A stretch of 64,000 nt of DNA from Candidatus Kryptonium sp. (GTDB taxonomy: Bacteria; Bacteroidota; Ignavibacteria; Kryptoniales; Kryptoniaceae), in NCBI GenBank assembly GCA_025060635.1, contig JANXBN010000001.1, positions 1 to 64,000 of the forward strand, written 5' to 3'. The position numbers and the translations under genes were made by a program. Below are positions 37,142 to 46,703 of the stretch, piece by piece. The stretch's first letter is position 1. Each line of letters opens with the position of its first letter. Under the pieces are notes generated by a model. That model was not told where the DNA came from. It saw only the letters and a list, made by a program, of their open reading frames with translations, and searched no databases.

Positions 37142-37788
37142 AAAGCAGGTACTGATTTCTTTATTCTGTAAATTGATACGATCGCCCTTGAATCCCTGTA
37201 ATCAATTTCTTTTTCCAAAACTATGTTGTACTTAAAATTTTGCTCGCTTAACATATTAAAAAATTCAGATGAAAAGATTCTGTTCGGATCCGAAAGATAA
37301 CAAACCGAGTCATCACGCATTGCAATTTCCAAAAGCCGAATCAGATCCGGAAACAAGTTACGCTCATAGATTATATCTGCTCCGATTACAAAATCAAATT
37401 TTTCAGAGATGTTCGGATGACGCCAGTCAAGATAGATAAATCTTGCGTTTTCTTCGTTTCCAATGTTTCTTATGTAATTTCTCCTTGCATATTGTAAAGC
37501 TATCATCTCATAATCTGTTGCAGTGACTATGGCTTTTTTAAGACCGAGCGCAACGCTCGTAAGTCCAAGCCCACAGCCAAGATCAAGAACTTTTTTACCA
37601 GTAAATTCATCACTTTCAAGAATGAACTCGGCAAGAGCAATCGCCGAAGGCCAAACCTCAATCCAAAAAGGAATTTTGTCATTAGATGAATACCTCTCAA
37701 TGACATCATCAATCGTTTTAGCGTGATCTTTAGCGTCAACAGGTGATTCAATAAAAATTTTCCTATTTGAAATTTCAAATACCAACAA
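37138..37788 (-). CDS. Class I SAM-dependent methyltransferase
   Basis: 216 residues with SAM motif I KVLDLGCGLGLTSVALGLKK (near residue 67) and VIGADIIYERNLFPDLIRLL (motif IV region, D-I-I-Y). This pattern matches the METTL21/nicotinamide-N-methyltransferase-like family, which includes protein lysine methyltransferases. A stop codon immediately upstream forces a TTG start (37788 or 37785). It overlaps aroK by 4 nt. Substrate unknown. Confidence 0.78.
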   Translation of the reverse strand: MLVFEISNRKIFIESPVDAKDHAKTIDDVIERYSSNDKIPFWIEVWPSAIALAEFILESDEFTGKKVLDLGCGLGLTSVALGLKKAIVTATDYEMIALQYARRNYIRNIGNEENARFIYLDWRHPNISEKFDFVIGADIIYERNLFPDLIRLLEIAMRDDSVCYLSDPNRIFSSEFFNMLSEQNFKYNIVLEKEIDYRDSRAIVSIYRIKKSVPAL

Positions 37789-37831
37789 AGCAGATTGCTA
37801 GCAAGCTTTTTTGAAAACTTACGAGCGAAAT

Positions 37832-39568
37832 TTATTTCTCAAGCAAAATTTCCCTTAAATACTTCACAGGTGGTGAACCATGTGAAAGCAGACTTTCGTT
37901 GAACTCTTTTATCTTGAAATTTTCGCCCTTCAATTTCATATATTCATCTCTCAAAGCCATTATCTCTTGAAATCCTGTGAAATAGCTTGAAAGTTGAGCG
38001 GATGTAAGACAGGCTCTTCTCCACTTTCCTTCAGCTTCAGCTCTTTCTTGAAATCCTTCCCTCATCATTAAATCAAGCGCCTCCTCTTGCGTCATATTCC
38101 CAGCGTGAATCTTATGATCAAGAATTGAGTTGATTATAACTCTTAAATACCACTTCAAGTGAATCAATTTCATCCTTGGATCGTTATTCAAAATCCCATT
38201 TTCAATCAATAATCTTTCTGCGTATACAGCCCAACCTTCAACCATCGTCCCACTCCAAAAGACACTTCTAACTATTGACGGACAACGATTTGAATAATAA
38301 AGTTGGACATAATGCCCCGGAATTGCTTCGTGAATGCTTAACTCAAGAAGTGAATAATAATTATACTCCCGAAGATATGATTCAACCTGTTCAGGCGTCC
38401 AATCCTCTGGAATTGGAGAAACATTATAAAATGTTTTCATATTTTTCTCAAGAGGGCCAGGCGCTTCAAGTGAAGCGATCGCAACACCACGCTGATATTC
38501 AGGAGTTTCACGGACGACAAGAGGTTTACTTTCGTCAAGCGTTAAAAGATCTTTCTCTTTTACGAATTGAGTTAAATAATTTAAATCCGATTTTATTCTA
38601 TCCATTATCTCAGATGGTTTGGGATGTTCAAGCACGATCTTGTCAAGCACTGCTTTTATAACCGACAATTTATCCTTTCCTCTCGGTTCCTTTCCATAGT
38701 AATACTTATAAAGTGGCAATGCGATCTGATACATCTCGTCGTGTGTTTTGCTTTTCTCCTTCTCTGCAAGCGCAAGGATTTCATCTGGGCTTAAACTTGA
38801 CTTTAAGTAATATCTCATTTTTTTGTAATAAAGCTCTTTGCCGAGACGAAAATCACGATTTGACTTCGGCTTCAATTCATTCTCAAGCCACTTCCCATAA
38901 TCTTCAAGAGAAGCAACGCCAGCATCAACTGCTTTCCTTAACTCTGTCCTGAGCTCTTCACTTATATTCAAGGTGTCCGCAAACTTTATTAAATCGTTCT
39001 TCAAAATGTTTATGTTCCCTCTGTTTTGCCTTATTGCGGTTTCAATATGGATTTGTGGAGCATTTTTGAGATTTTTCTTTGCTTGTTCAACGAAATTTGG
39101 TATCTGCTTAACTCTTTCAATTGCGTTCTTCAATCTCTCCTGCGCAGGCGCAAAATCCTGCGTTATCAAATACATTAATCCATCACCGATCACGGAATTA
39201 TAAATTAACGGATTCCATTCGTGTTCTTTCAATTCCTCAAGATTAAAAATCCGCTCGTCAATTTCTTCAATTAAAATCCGACAATCAATGCTGTTGTCTC
39301 GGGAAAGCTTTTTGAGATCAAATTCAGAAAACTTTTCCCTGTATGTTTTCAACCATTCAAGTTTTTCTTTGAGGTTTCTTTCGGAAAAGTCGTCAAGCAA
39401 ATGATCATACTTATGATATCCAATCCATGTAGCCGAGACAGGATGATATTTGAAATACTCATCCATAAACTTGTTGACAAGTTCAGTGAACCTTTCATCT
39501 TCCGTTTTTCTTGCGCAACCGAGGAAAATTAAGATCATAGCGAAAGTTAGAATTGATTTTAACTTCAT
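37832..39568 (-). CDS. DUF885 metallopeptidase-like lipoprotein
   Basis: 578 residues with a lipoprotein signal (LKSILTFAMILIFLGC, cysteine at residue 18). The DUF885 body contains the zinc-binding HEAIPGHYVQ motif (near residue 414), with a downstream glutamate in VEGWAVYAE. DUF885 proteins are predicted peptidases facing the periplasm or surface. The gene follows lnt by a single base, so it is cotranscribed with the gene for the enzyme that would complete its acylation. Catalytic activity is inferred from the family. Confidence 0.85.
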   Translation of the reverse strand: MKLKSILTFAMILIFLGCARKTEDERFTELVNKFMDEYFKYHPVSATWIGYHKYDHLLDDFSERNLKEKLEWLKTYREKFSEFDLKKLSRDNSIDCRILIEEIDERIFNLEELKEHEWNPLIYNSVIGDGLMYLITQDFAPAQERLKNAIERVKQIPNFVEQAKKNLKNAPQIHIETAIRQNRGNINILKNDLIKFADTLNISEELRTELRKAVDAGVASLEDYGKWLENELKPKSNRDFRLGKELYYKKMRYYLKSSLSPDEILALAEKEKSKTHDEMYQIALPLYKYYYGKEPRGKDKLSVIKAVLDKIVLEHPKPSEIMDRIKSDLNYLTQFVKEKDLLTLDESKPLVVRETPEYQRGVAIASLEAPGPLEKNMKTFYNVSPIPEDWTPEQVESYLREYNYYSLLELSIHEAIPGHYVQLYYSNRCPSIVRSVFWSGTMVEGWAVYAERLLIENGILNNDPRMKLIHLKWYLRVIINSILDHKIHAGNMTQEEALDLMMREGFQERAEAEGKWRRACLTSAQLSSYFTGFQEIMALRDEYMKLKGENFKIKEFNESLLSHGSPPVKYLREILLEK

Positions 39569-39569
39569 T

Positions 39570-41204
39570 TTACGGACTTGACTTTGTTTTAAATTTTTTA
39601 AAAAGTGTTAGAACGAATACGATGAAAACAGCAAAGCCTGAGATGTAGATGATTATATCGCCATACTTTGTGTAAAAGGTTTTTTCGTCGTTTATCTTAA
39701 CAACATCTGCTATTTGCGTCCTTTCATTGAATCGCGTCTTGATTTGCACTCTACCGTATGGATCTATGAAGCCAGATATTCCGCCGTTTGCGCATCTTAC
39801 GATACTTCTTCTGTTTTCAACCGCCCGCAAAATTGAATATTGAAAATGTTGATACGGTCCAGATGTATTTCCGTACCAGCTATCGTTCGTGATCACAACT
39901 AAAAATTGCGCGCCTCTTTTGACGAACTCACGGATAAGGGATGGATAGATTGACTCATAACAAACGCCACCGGAAAACTTTACGATTTCACCATTTCTTC
40001 TTTCCATCTCAAAAACAGTTGTATCTTTACCTTTTGCCCAGTTGCTTATCCCAACTCCCCACTGCAACGGTTCAATCAAAAAGTGAAATGTGTCCGCATA
40101 AGGCAATCGTTCTCCAAATGGGACAAGTATCATCTTTGCATATTTTTGAATCTTATCCGACTTCGGAAGAAACAATCCCATTGAATTGAAAGCATCATAT
40201 CTTTGCCCCGTCTCTTTTATCAAATGACTGCTCGGTGGTGCCTGTGATGGATCATCGTAAAATTTTGCATCTGGAAAACCTGTTAAAATTGCAACATTTA
40301 AACTGTCAATTTGATTCTTAAACCAGTTGAAATAATAACGATACGGCGAAAGAAGAAAATAATATGTTATCGCGGTCTCTGGATAAACGACAAGTTCAAC
40401 ATCTGGATGCTCGTTAATTATTTTTTTCGTCATTCCCATATAAAGTTCAAGCTGTTCAGCAAGCGTCCCTTCCCACTTAAGCCAAGGATTTATGTCAGGT
40501 TGAATTAAACCAACCTTCATTTCTTTAAATGAGACATCGCTTGACTTTTTCAAGACATAAAGCCCGTAAATATCTGGAACGATGTAAATCAAAACACCAA
40601 CGAAGAAATATCTTAAAGCTGTTTTTGAGAGAAAATCTCTCTGTTTCAAGATCTCCTTGATCCCAAGATAAAGCAAAACATTCACAACGAGAATTAGAAA
40701 TGAAAGCCCATAAACACCTGTAAATTCAATGAATTGAATCTTTTCAAGATAATATGTCTGCGTGTTCCCAAGCGTAAGCCAAGGGAAAGCAAGCTCGGTC
40801 GTGGAACGAAAATACTCAAAAAGAGTATAAGCAAATGGAAAAACTATGAGATGAATTTTCCCACCGAAATTTTTCTTCACAAACATATAAAACCACATCG
40901 GCAAAAAGAAGAGAACTGGATGCACTAAAATTAAAAGCACACACCCAACCATCAAAAATGGATCTGCCTCCTTTGACCATCCACCAACCCAGTAAAGAGT
41001 GAAAAGATTAAAGAAGAAAAACGCAAGATAAGAATAACGAAAAAGCTGTTTGTAGCTTTCAACTTTGTCAACTAAAAACAAAAGTGGAACAAATCCAACG
41101 GTTGCAAAAAATCCTGTCGTCAACGGTGGGAATGAAAGAGATAGCAAAGCGCCCGATGCAAACGAAAGCAAAAATTTCTCGTTAAAAATTTTCTTTCTCA
41201 ACAT
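39570..41204 (-). CDS. lnt: Apolipoprotein N-acyltransferase
   Basis: Adds the third acyl chain to lipoproteins in the inner membrane. 544 residues: about six membrane helices, then a nitrilase-like domain with the catalytic triad residues in VVYPETAITYY (Glu), KMILVPFGERLPY (Lys) and GVCYESIYPSL (Cys), and a final membrane helix (ISGFAVFIVFVLTLF). The start overlaps the PAP2 gene by 23 nt, which is long and could mean the true start lies slightly downstream. Confidence 0.93.
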   Translation of the reverse strand: MLRKKIFNEKFLLSFASGALLSLSFPPLTTGFFATVGFVPLLFLVDKVESYKQLFRYSYLAFFFFNLFTLYWVGGWSKEADPFLMVGCVLLILVHPVLFFLPMWFYMFVKKNFGGKIHLIVFPFAYTLFEYFRSTTELAFPWLTLGNTQTYYLEKIQFIEFTGVYGLSFLILVVNVLLYLGIKEILKQRDFLSKTALRYFFVGVLIYIVPDIYGLYVLKKSSDVSFKEMKVGLIQPDINPWLKWEGTLAEQLELYMGMTKKIINEHPDVELVVYPETAITYYFLLSPYRYYFNWFKNQIDSLNVAILTGFPDAKFYDDPSQAPPSSHLIKETGQRYDAFNSMGLFLPKSDKIQKYAKMILVPFGERLPYADTFHFLIEPLQWGVGISNWAKGKDTTVFEMERRNGEIVKFSGGVCYESIYPSLIREFVKRGAQFLVVITNDSWYGNTSGPYQHFQYSILRAVENRRSIVRCANGGISGFIDPYGRVQIKTRFNERTQIADVVKINDEKTFYTKYGDIIIYISGFAVFIVFVLTLFKKFKTKSSP

Positions 41205-41751
41205 TTTTCCCGATTTTGTTTTTCACATAAAACCAAGAGTAAAAAACCACAAATCCCACAACTACACCAAGCACCATCCCAAATACGACATCCGCTGGAT
41301 AATGGACACCGACATAAATCCTTGAAAACGAAATAACGAAAGCGAAAGAGAAAAGATAAATCGCTAATTTTTTATAAAATTTTGAAATAACCGTTGCAAC
41401 GGCGAAGCTATTTGTTGCGTGACTTGATGGAAACGATAAACCGCTACCGCATCCAACAAGCAATCTCACATTTTCAAGCTCGTGGCAAGGTCTTATTCTG
41501 CCAACCATCGGCTTTATGACATGGCTACTTAATTGATCAGCGATCGCAACCGCAGGTATCAAAAGAAGAGCAAGAATTCTTCCCGTCCTCCCGCCGAAGA
41601 TAATAAGCCCAAGCCAAATTAAACCTAAAAAGATTCTCAAGTTCATGTCCTTGGTGATAAAAGGCATCAAGACATCAAAAATTGGATTGGCAATTCCACG
41701 ATTTAGAAAGTAAAAAAGCGCTTTGTCAATTTGTAAAAGTTCCTGAATCAA
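41182..41751 (-). CDS. PAP2-family membrane phosphatase
   Basis: 189 residues, five to six membrane helices, and all three phosphatase motifs: KPMVGRIRPCHE, PSSHATNSF and SRIYVGVHYPADV. Such enzymes dephosphorylate undecaprenyl pyrophosphate or phosphatidylglycerophosphate-type lipids. A TTG start at 41751 is indicated: GGAGAGG lies just before it and no ATG is nearby. It overlaps the dedA-like gene by 4 nt (TTGA). Confidence 0.88.
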   Translation of the reverse strand: MIQELLQIDKALFYFLNRGIANPIFDVLMPFITKDMNLRIFLGLIWLGLIIFGGRTGRILALLLIPAVAIADQLSSHVIKPMVGRIRPCHELENVRLLVGCGSGLSFPSSHATNSFAVATVISKFYKKLAIYLFSFAFVISFSRIYVGVHYPADVVFGMVLGVVVGFVVFYSWFYVKNKIGKNVEKENF

Positions 41752-42365
41752 GACCTCTCCTTTTTACTTTTCAATATACTTCTCAAGATAAAAATTACGA
41801 TCGCAAGAGTGATAATTGCCGTTACAACTTTGCTATACCCAGAAATTACATCCGCAATAATATGCCAGTTCTCACCGAGAATCTTCCCAGCAGTTACAAG
41901 GATTAAATACCAAAGCGATGCACTAATAAACGAAAGCAAGATTGACTTTTTTAGCTCGTATTCCCCAAGCCCGGCGAAGAACGCAACGAAAGCCCTCGTC
42001 CCAGCAAGGAACCTATTTATAACGATTAGAAAATATCCATATTTTGCAAATAACATCTCAACTTTTTTCACGCTCTCTGGTTTTATAAATTTGATCTTTC
42101 CCTTTTCAATTATCTCATCCCCAAATTTATCACCAATCAGATACATAGTTGCAAAGCCAAGCGTGCTACCTAAAACCGCCGAGATTAGCGTAAGAGAAAA
42201 ATCTGTCTTGCCAAGCCCCACAAGAGACGCACAAAACACGACAACAACATCGCTCGGCGACGGAGGAAAAATGTTTTCAATATATGCAAAGAAAAAAATC
42301 ACAAGATAGATCCAAATGTTGTCAATGCTTAAAATAAAGTCAAGTATTTGCTTCGTTTCCATCAT
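41748..42365 (-). CDS. DedA/SNARE-associated family membrane protein
   Basis: 205 residues from the ATG at 42365, which overlaps the ispF stop as ATGA; a second ATG follows at once. The family signature is visible (YIENIFPPSPSDVVVVFCAS near residue 30; NRFLAGTRAFVAFFAG near 110), with several membrane helices. DedA proteins flip polyprenyl phosphates or phospholipids. Its place next to a PAP2 phosphatase and ispF suggests isoprenoid-carrier recycling, as inference. Confidence 0.88.
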   Translation of the reverse strand: MMETKQILDFILSIDNIWIYLVIFFFAYIENIFPPSPSDVVVVFCASLVGLGKTDFSLTLISAVLGSTLGFATMYLIGDKFGDEIIEKGKIKFIKPESVKKVEMLFAKYGYFLIVINRFLAGTRAFVAFFAGLGEYELKKSILLSFISASLWYLILVTAGKILGENWHIIADVISGYSKVVTAIITLAIVIFILRSILKSKKERS

Positions 42366-42844
42366 TCGTTTTCTTTTGATTTTATCAAGACGACAGCAAA
42401 ACAAGCGATCGCTTCGCCTTTGCCAGTTGCGTCAAATTTTTCGTTTCTTTTCGGCTTAACCGAAATTTTGTCGGAAGAAATCTCAAGAATTGAGCTTAAT
42501 TTCTCCCTAATGCTTGGCACAAACGGAGAAAGCTTAACATGTTCAAGAATCACAGTTGAATCAATGTTTGATATTTCAAAACCTTTTTCATCAAGTATCT
42601 TTTTTACCTCTTTGAGGAAAATTTCGCTCCTTGCGTCTTTGTATTTTTCATCTGTGTCGGGGAACAACACACCTATGTTTTCAAAGCCAAGAGCTCCGAG
42701 AATTGCGTCGCATATCGCATGGATTAACACATCACCGTCAGAATGTCCAAGTGATCCTTTTTCAGATGGAATTTCAATCCCGCCGATGAAAAGTTTTCTA
42801 CCTTCAACAAGCGGATGTATGTCATAGCCAATTCCGATTTTCAA
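42362..42844 (-). CDS. ispF: 2-C-methyl-D-erythritol 2,4-cyclodiphosphate synthase
   Basis: Fifth step of the MEP isoprenoid pathway. The 160-residue protein has GIGYDIHPL (Asp and His zinc ligands, residues 4-12), GSLGHSDGDVLIHAICDAIL (about 30-49) and LFPDTDEKYKDA. The C-terminal EKIEFLD-type motif is in modified form (GEAIACFAVVLI). It is coupled to the dedA-like gene, one base after acyP. ispD, often fused or adjacent, is not in the window. Confidence 0.95.
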   Translation of the reverse strand: MKIGIGYDIHPLVEGRKLFIGGIEIPSEKGSLGHSDGDVLIHAICDAILGALGFENIGVLFPDTDEKYKDARSEIFLKEVKKILDEKGFEISNIDSTVILEHVKLSPFVPSIREKLSSILEISSDKISVKPKRNEKFDATGKGEAIACFAVVLIKSKENE

Positions 42845-42845
42845 A

Positions 42846-43136
42846 TCAGAGCCATCCCTTTATTTCAAACGATTTATATTTTGCTTCGTAAGGTTTCCAA
42901 GTTATCTGGACATCTTCAACATGTGCATATCTTGGTCCGACTTTTACGAGTTTTATTAATTCCTCCACAAGCGAGCGCTCCCCTTCAACTTCAATTTCAA
43001 CATCACCATTGCTTAAATTTCTAACCCATCCATATAACCCAAGGTTGTTTGCGTGTTTTTGCACAAACCAACGAAATCCAACTCCTTGGACAATCCCCTT
43101 GACGATTATGTGCGCACAGACATAATCGCTGGACAT
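42846..43136 (-). CDS. acyP: Acylphosphatase
   Basis: A 96-residue stand-alone acylphosphatase with the phosphate loop GIVQGVGFRWFVQKHA (Arg near residue 23) and the catalytic Asn in GWVRNLSNGDVEIEVEGE. It lies in the same run as hypF, whose N-terminus is the same fold with a nearly identical loop. It starts 4 nt after the AlaX-like gene. Cellular substrate unknown. Confidence 0.93.
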   Translation of the reverse strand: MSSDYVCAHIIVKGIVQGVGFRWFVQKHANNLGLYGWVRNLSNGDVEIEVEGERSLVEELIKLVKVGPRYAHVEDVQITWKPYEAKYKSFEIKGWL

Positions 43137-43140
43137 GTTC

Positions 43141-44340
43141 TTATGAAATTTTTGTTTTTAATCTATCAAGACTGATTTTGAACATCTCTTCAAATTTTTC
43201 AATCATTCCACCAAATTGGACGAAATCGCTTTTGCCTCCCCCTCTACCACCAGTTAAATTCAAAACTTCACTTAAAATCTCTTTTAAATCAATTTGGACA
43301 TCCGCAGATCTCGCCATGATGAAATTCGCTCCATTAAACTTTGCACCAAGCACAGCAACAATTTGTGGATGTTGAATTAATTTTCTCGCGAGAATTTTTA
43401 ACTCCTCTGGATTTCTATCTTCAAAACTTGCGCTAATTAAGTTTACAGTGCCAACTTTTTCGGAGCTTTTAACGAGAGTTTCCGCTTCAAACTCAATTAA
43501 TTTTTCCATAAGAAAGTTTATCAACCTTTGCTTTTCTTTCTGCGTTTCAAGAATTTTGCTTACCTGTTCCGACAGCTCAAAATCACGGACACTTAAAAGA
43601 GAAACAAGTTCATTTGAAACTTTATTTTTCACCTGATAATCCCTTAACGCTCTGATCCCACAAACAAATTCAACTCTTATCAAACCACCTTTAACTCTTT
43701 CCCACCTTTTAACTTTTATCAAACCTATCTCGCCCGTCTTTGAAACATGGGTTCCACCACATGGAGAATAATCAAAATTGCTTACCTCAATAATTCTAAT
43801 CGTCCCCGATACCTTCGGAGGTTTCCTCAAGGGAAATTTTGAAATTTCGGAATCATTGACGAAATGTATCTTAACATCTCTATTTTCCCACACGATTTGA
43901 TTCGCGAGAGATTCAACCTCATGGACTTTGTCGTAATTCAAAGAATCAATATCGAGATCAATTGTTCCAACATCGTCGCCAAGTCGCGATGATACAGTTT
44001 CAGCGTTCAACAAAATTTCAAAAGCCCGTGAAAGTATATGCTGTCCTGTATGTTGTTGCATATTTGAAAATCTTCTTTCCCAGTCAATTTTACACTCAAC
44101 TTCACCTGATGGTATGTCACCATCAATCAAATGCAAAATTTCGTCCTCATCCGTCTCAATGACATCAACAACTTTTGAGTTATTGATAAAACCAGTATCG
44201 TGCTCTTGTCCGCCAGAGGTTGGATAAAAGTATGTTTTATCAAGAATAATTGCGCTCTGAGCGTTATAAGTTTTGACATCTATGACCTTTGCCCTGAAGC
44301 TTGTGGTATAACTATCGGTGTAATAAAGTTTCTGCGTCAC
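43141..44340 (-). CDS. Alanyl-tRNA editing protein, AlaX-L type with DHHA1 domain
   Basis: Hydrolyses Ser or Gly wrongly attached to tRNA-Ala. 399 residues: AlaRS-like OB region with YPTSGGQEHDTGF, zinc motifs QQHTGQHILSRA (two His, about residue 96) and CGGTHVSKTG (about residue 193), and a C-terminal DHHA1 domain with FNGANFIMARS and the glycine-rich LTGGRGGGKSDFVQFGG. The aminoacylation core is missing, so it is an editing factor, not a synthetase. A GTG start at 44340 is forced by the frame. It lies 74 nt after hypF. Confidence 0.88.
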   Translation of the reverse strand: MTQKLYYTDSYTTSFRAKVIDVKTYNAQSAIILDKTYFYPTSGGQEHDTGFINNSKVVDVIETDEDEILHLIDGDIPSGEVECKIDWERRFSNMQQHTGQHILSRAFEILLNAETVSSRLGDDVGTIDLDIDSLNYDKVHEVESLANQIVWENRDVKIHFVNDSEISKFPLRKPPKVSGTIRIIEVSNFDYSPCGGTHVSKTGEIGLIKVKRWERVKGGLIRVEFVCGIRALRDYQVKNKVSNELVSLLSVRDFELSEQVSKILETQKEKQRLINFLMEKLIEFEAETLVKSSEKVGTVNLISASFEDRNPEELKILARKLIQHPQIVAVLGAKFNGANFIMARSADVQIDLKEILSEVLNLTGGRGGGKSDFVQFGGMIEKFEEMFKISLDRLKTKIS

Positions 44341-44414
44341 GAGAGGACAAATTTTTTTCTTAAATTTAAACAGATAAAATCAATTTTACCAAGTCGGTCT
44401 ATTTTCGGGATTTG

Positions 44415-46703
44415 TTAAACTTTGGAGGTTTTACTCAAAGCGATGACTGCCTGCCCCAATGATAATCCCCCATCATTAGGTGGAACTTTTGAATGCGTGT
44501 AAACCTCAAAACCAAGTTTCAAAAGTTCTGGGATCGTTTTTTGAACTAACAAAGCGTTCTGAAAAACTCCACCGCTTAAAACTACTTTATTTATTCCAAA
44601 CTCATTTCTTATCTCTTTTGAAACCTCGCAAATTATGCTTGCGATGGTATTGTGGAACTTGCCAGAAATTTTTGGGATGGGAACGCCATCAAGAATATCC
44701 CCGACAATTTGGTCAAATGTTGATTTAAGATTTACTCTCCAAGGTTTTGAATCATTGATTATTTCAAATTTGTAGCTCAAATTTTCGCTTTCGTCCGCAA
44801 GCATTTGCAGTTCCATCGCAGCTTGAGCTTCGTAATTGACACTCAACCTAACACCACAAAGAGCAGAGACAGCGTCAAATAATCTACCAACCGCCGATGT
44901 TGAAGGTGAATTGATTTTCTTATCTATGATTTGAAGAAGAAGGTTGAACTTATCACCTTTTTCAGTTGTTAAGTTTTTAATAAACGGAATTTCAATGCCA
45001 AGGAAATCTTTCCCGAAGAGGTGATAAAGATATGAAACAGCCATTCGCCATGGTTCTTTTATTGCGATCTCGCCGCCGGGCAGTGGCACATATTCAAAAT
45101 GTGCAACTCTTTCAAACCTTGAAATTTCCGCAACAAGAAATTCACCACCCCAAATTTGCCCGTCTGTCCCAAATCCAGTTCCATCAAATGCGATGCCAAT
45201 AACTGGTTCAGACAAATTATTCTCTGCCATACAACTGACGATATGAGCGTGATGATGTTGAACGGGAATTTTCACAGGTATGTCAAGATCAAGTGCATAT
45301 TTTGTTGAAAGATACTCTGGATGCATATCGTATGCAACAACCTTCGGATCAAGATCAAAAAGTTTTTTAAAATGTTCAATTCCTTCAATCAACGATCTCA
45401 ATGTTGCCCAATTTTCAAGGTCTCCGATATGATGGCTCAAGAAAGCATAATTTCCTTTTAGAAAACAAAATGTGTTTTTCAAATGTCCACCAACAGCAAG
45501 AATATGTTCCCTCGCTTCAAATGGGATCTTGACAGGATAAGGGACATATCCACGAGAGCGTCTTATCATCACCGGTTTTCCAGCAATCACAGTCGCCACC
45601 GAATCATCACAGCGAATGTGAATCTCACGATTATGAACAAGGAAGAAATCTGCAATATCTTTTAACCTTTCAAAAGCATCATCATCTTTATATGCGATCG
45701 GTTCTTCAGTTAAATTACCACTTGTCATAACAAGAGGAATTTTCACCTCTCTTAAAAGCAAATGATGAAGCGGAGTATATGGCAACATAACACCAAGATA
45801 GGAATTCCTCGGGGCAACCTCATAAGCAATTGGTGAATTTTCCTTCTTTTTGATTAAGACAATTGGGCGTTGGATTGAAGTCAAAAGTTTTAATTCGGTC
45901 TCATCGTATTCACAAATTTTATCAAGCCATTCAACATCCGGGATCATAATTGCGAAAGGTTTCTCAATTCTCATTTTTCTTTTTCTTAACTCGGCAACGG
46001 TTTTATTATTTAAAGCATCGCAAGCGAGATGATAACCACCGAGACCTTTTATTGCAACTATAAAACCGCTATGCAGAATTTTTGCCGTTTCTTTTATTGC
46101 ATCATCGCAACTTACTTCGTTTAAATTTCTGTCAAGAAGTTTAATTTTTGGACCGCAAATGTGGCAGGCGTTTGGTTGAGCGTGAAATCTACGGTTTGCT
46201 GGATCATGATACTCACGCTCGCAGTCATCGCACATATTAAAAACCGACATCGTTGTTTTCGCTCTGTCATATGGGACATCAACTATGATTGTAAACCTCG
46301 GACCGCAGTTTGTGCAATTTATAAATGGATATCTATAACGCCTATCGGTTGGCTCAAAAAGTTCTCGCAGACAATCATCGCAAGTTGAAACATCGGGGGA
46401 GATCAATACAAATTTTTCTTCTCCTGACTTGCTTTTTTCAATGAAAAATTCCTTGTAGCCTTTTATATCAGATGGCTCTGAAATGATTTTTTCAATCAAC
46501 GAAAGCGGTGGTGCCTTGACTGGAATTGCCTTGATGAACTCATCTATTGCCTCTTCTTCACCCTCAACCTCAATATAAACTCCGCTCGTATCATTGTAGA
46601 TATAACCTTTCAAGTTAAACTCATTTGCCAGTTTATAGATAAAAGGTCTAAAACCAACGCCTTGGACAATCCCCTCAATGTATATCTTCTTGGCTTTTAA
46701 CAT
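44415..46703 (-). CDS. hypF: Carbamoyltransferase HypF, [NiFe] hydrogenase maturation
   Basis: Makes the CN ligands of [NiFe] hydrogenase from carbamoyl phosphate, with HypE. 762 residues in standard order: acylphosphatase domain (GIVQGVGFRPFIYKLA, about residues 10-25), two C4 zinc fingers (CDDCLRELFEPT; CTNCG; CDDCEREYHDP; CHICG), a YrdC-like domain (about 200-370), and the Kae1-like domain with VQHHHAHIVSCMAE. It overlaps hypB by 29 nt. hypC, hypD and hypE are not in the window. Confidence 0.95.
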   Translation of the reverse strand: MLKAKKIYIEGIVQGVGFRPFIYKLANEFNLKGYIYNDTSGVYIEVEGEEEAIDEFIKAIPVKAPPLSLIEKIISEPSDIKGYKEFFIEKSKSGEEKFVLISPDVSTCDDCLRELFEPTDRRYRYPFINCTNCGPRFTIIVDVPYDRAKTTMSVFNMCDDCEREYHDPANRRFHAQPNACHICGPKIKLLDRNLNEVSCDDAIKETAKILHSGFIVAIKGLGGYHLACDALNNKTVAELRKRKMRIEKPFAIMIPDVEWLDKICEYDETELKLLTSIQRPIVLIKKKENSPIAYEVAPRNSYLGVMLPYTPLHHLLLREVKIPLVMTSGNLTEEPIAYKDDDAFERLKDIADFFLVHNREIHIRCDDSVATVIAGKPVMIRRSRGYVPYPVKIPFEAREHILAVGGHLKNTFCFLKGNYAFLSHHIGDLENWATLRSLIEGIEHFKKLFDLDPKVVAYDMHPEYLSTKYALDLDIPVKIPVQHHHAHIVSCMAENNLSEPVIGIAFDGTGFGTDGQIWGGEFLVAEISRFERVAHFEYVPLPGGEIAIKEPWRMAVSYLYHLFGKDFLGIEIPFIKNLTTEKGDKFNLLLQIIDKKINSPSTSAVGRLFDAVSALCGVRLSVNYEAQAAMELQMLADESENLSYKFEIINDSKPWRVNLKSTFDQIVGDILDGVPIPKISGKFHNTIASIICEVSKEIRNEFGINKVVLSGGVFQNALLVQKTIPELLKLGFEVYTHSKVPPNDGGLSLGQAVIALSKTSKV

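Noticed and set aside
38275-39203. Three plus-strand frames opposite the DUF885 gene
   Set aside because: All are antisense to a recognised peptidase-like gene; none has a ribosome site or family pattern.
41809-42309. 166-codon open frame on the plus strand opposite the dedA-like gene
   Set aside because: It lies opposite a recognised gene, its translation has no family pattern, and it lacks a ribosome site. Long antisense frames are common in AT-rich genes.
42348-42827. 159-codon open frame on the plus strand opposite ispF
   Set aside because: Fully antisense to ispF, which has all catalytic motifs; no own promoter or homology seen.
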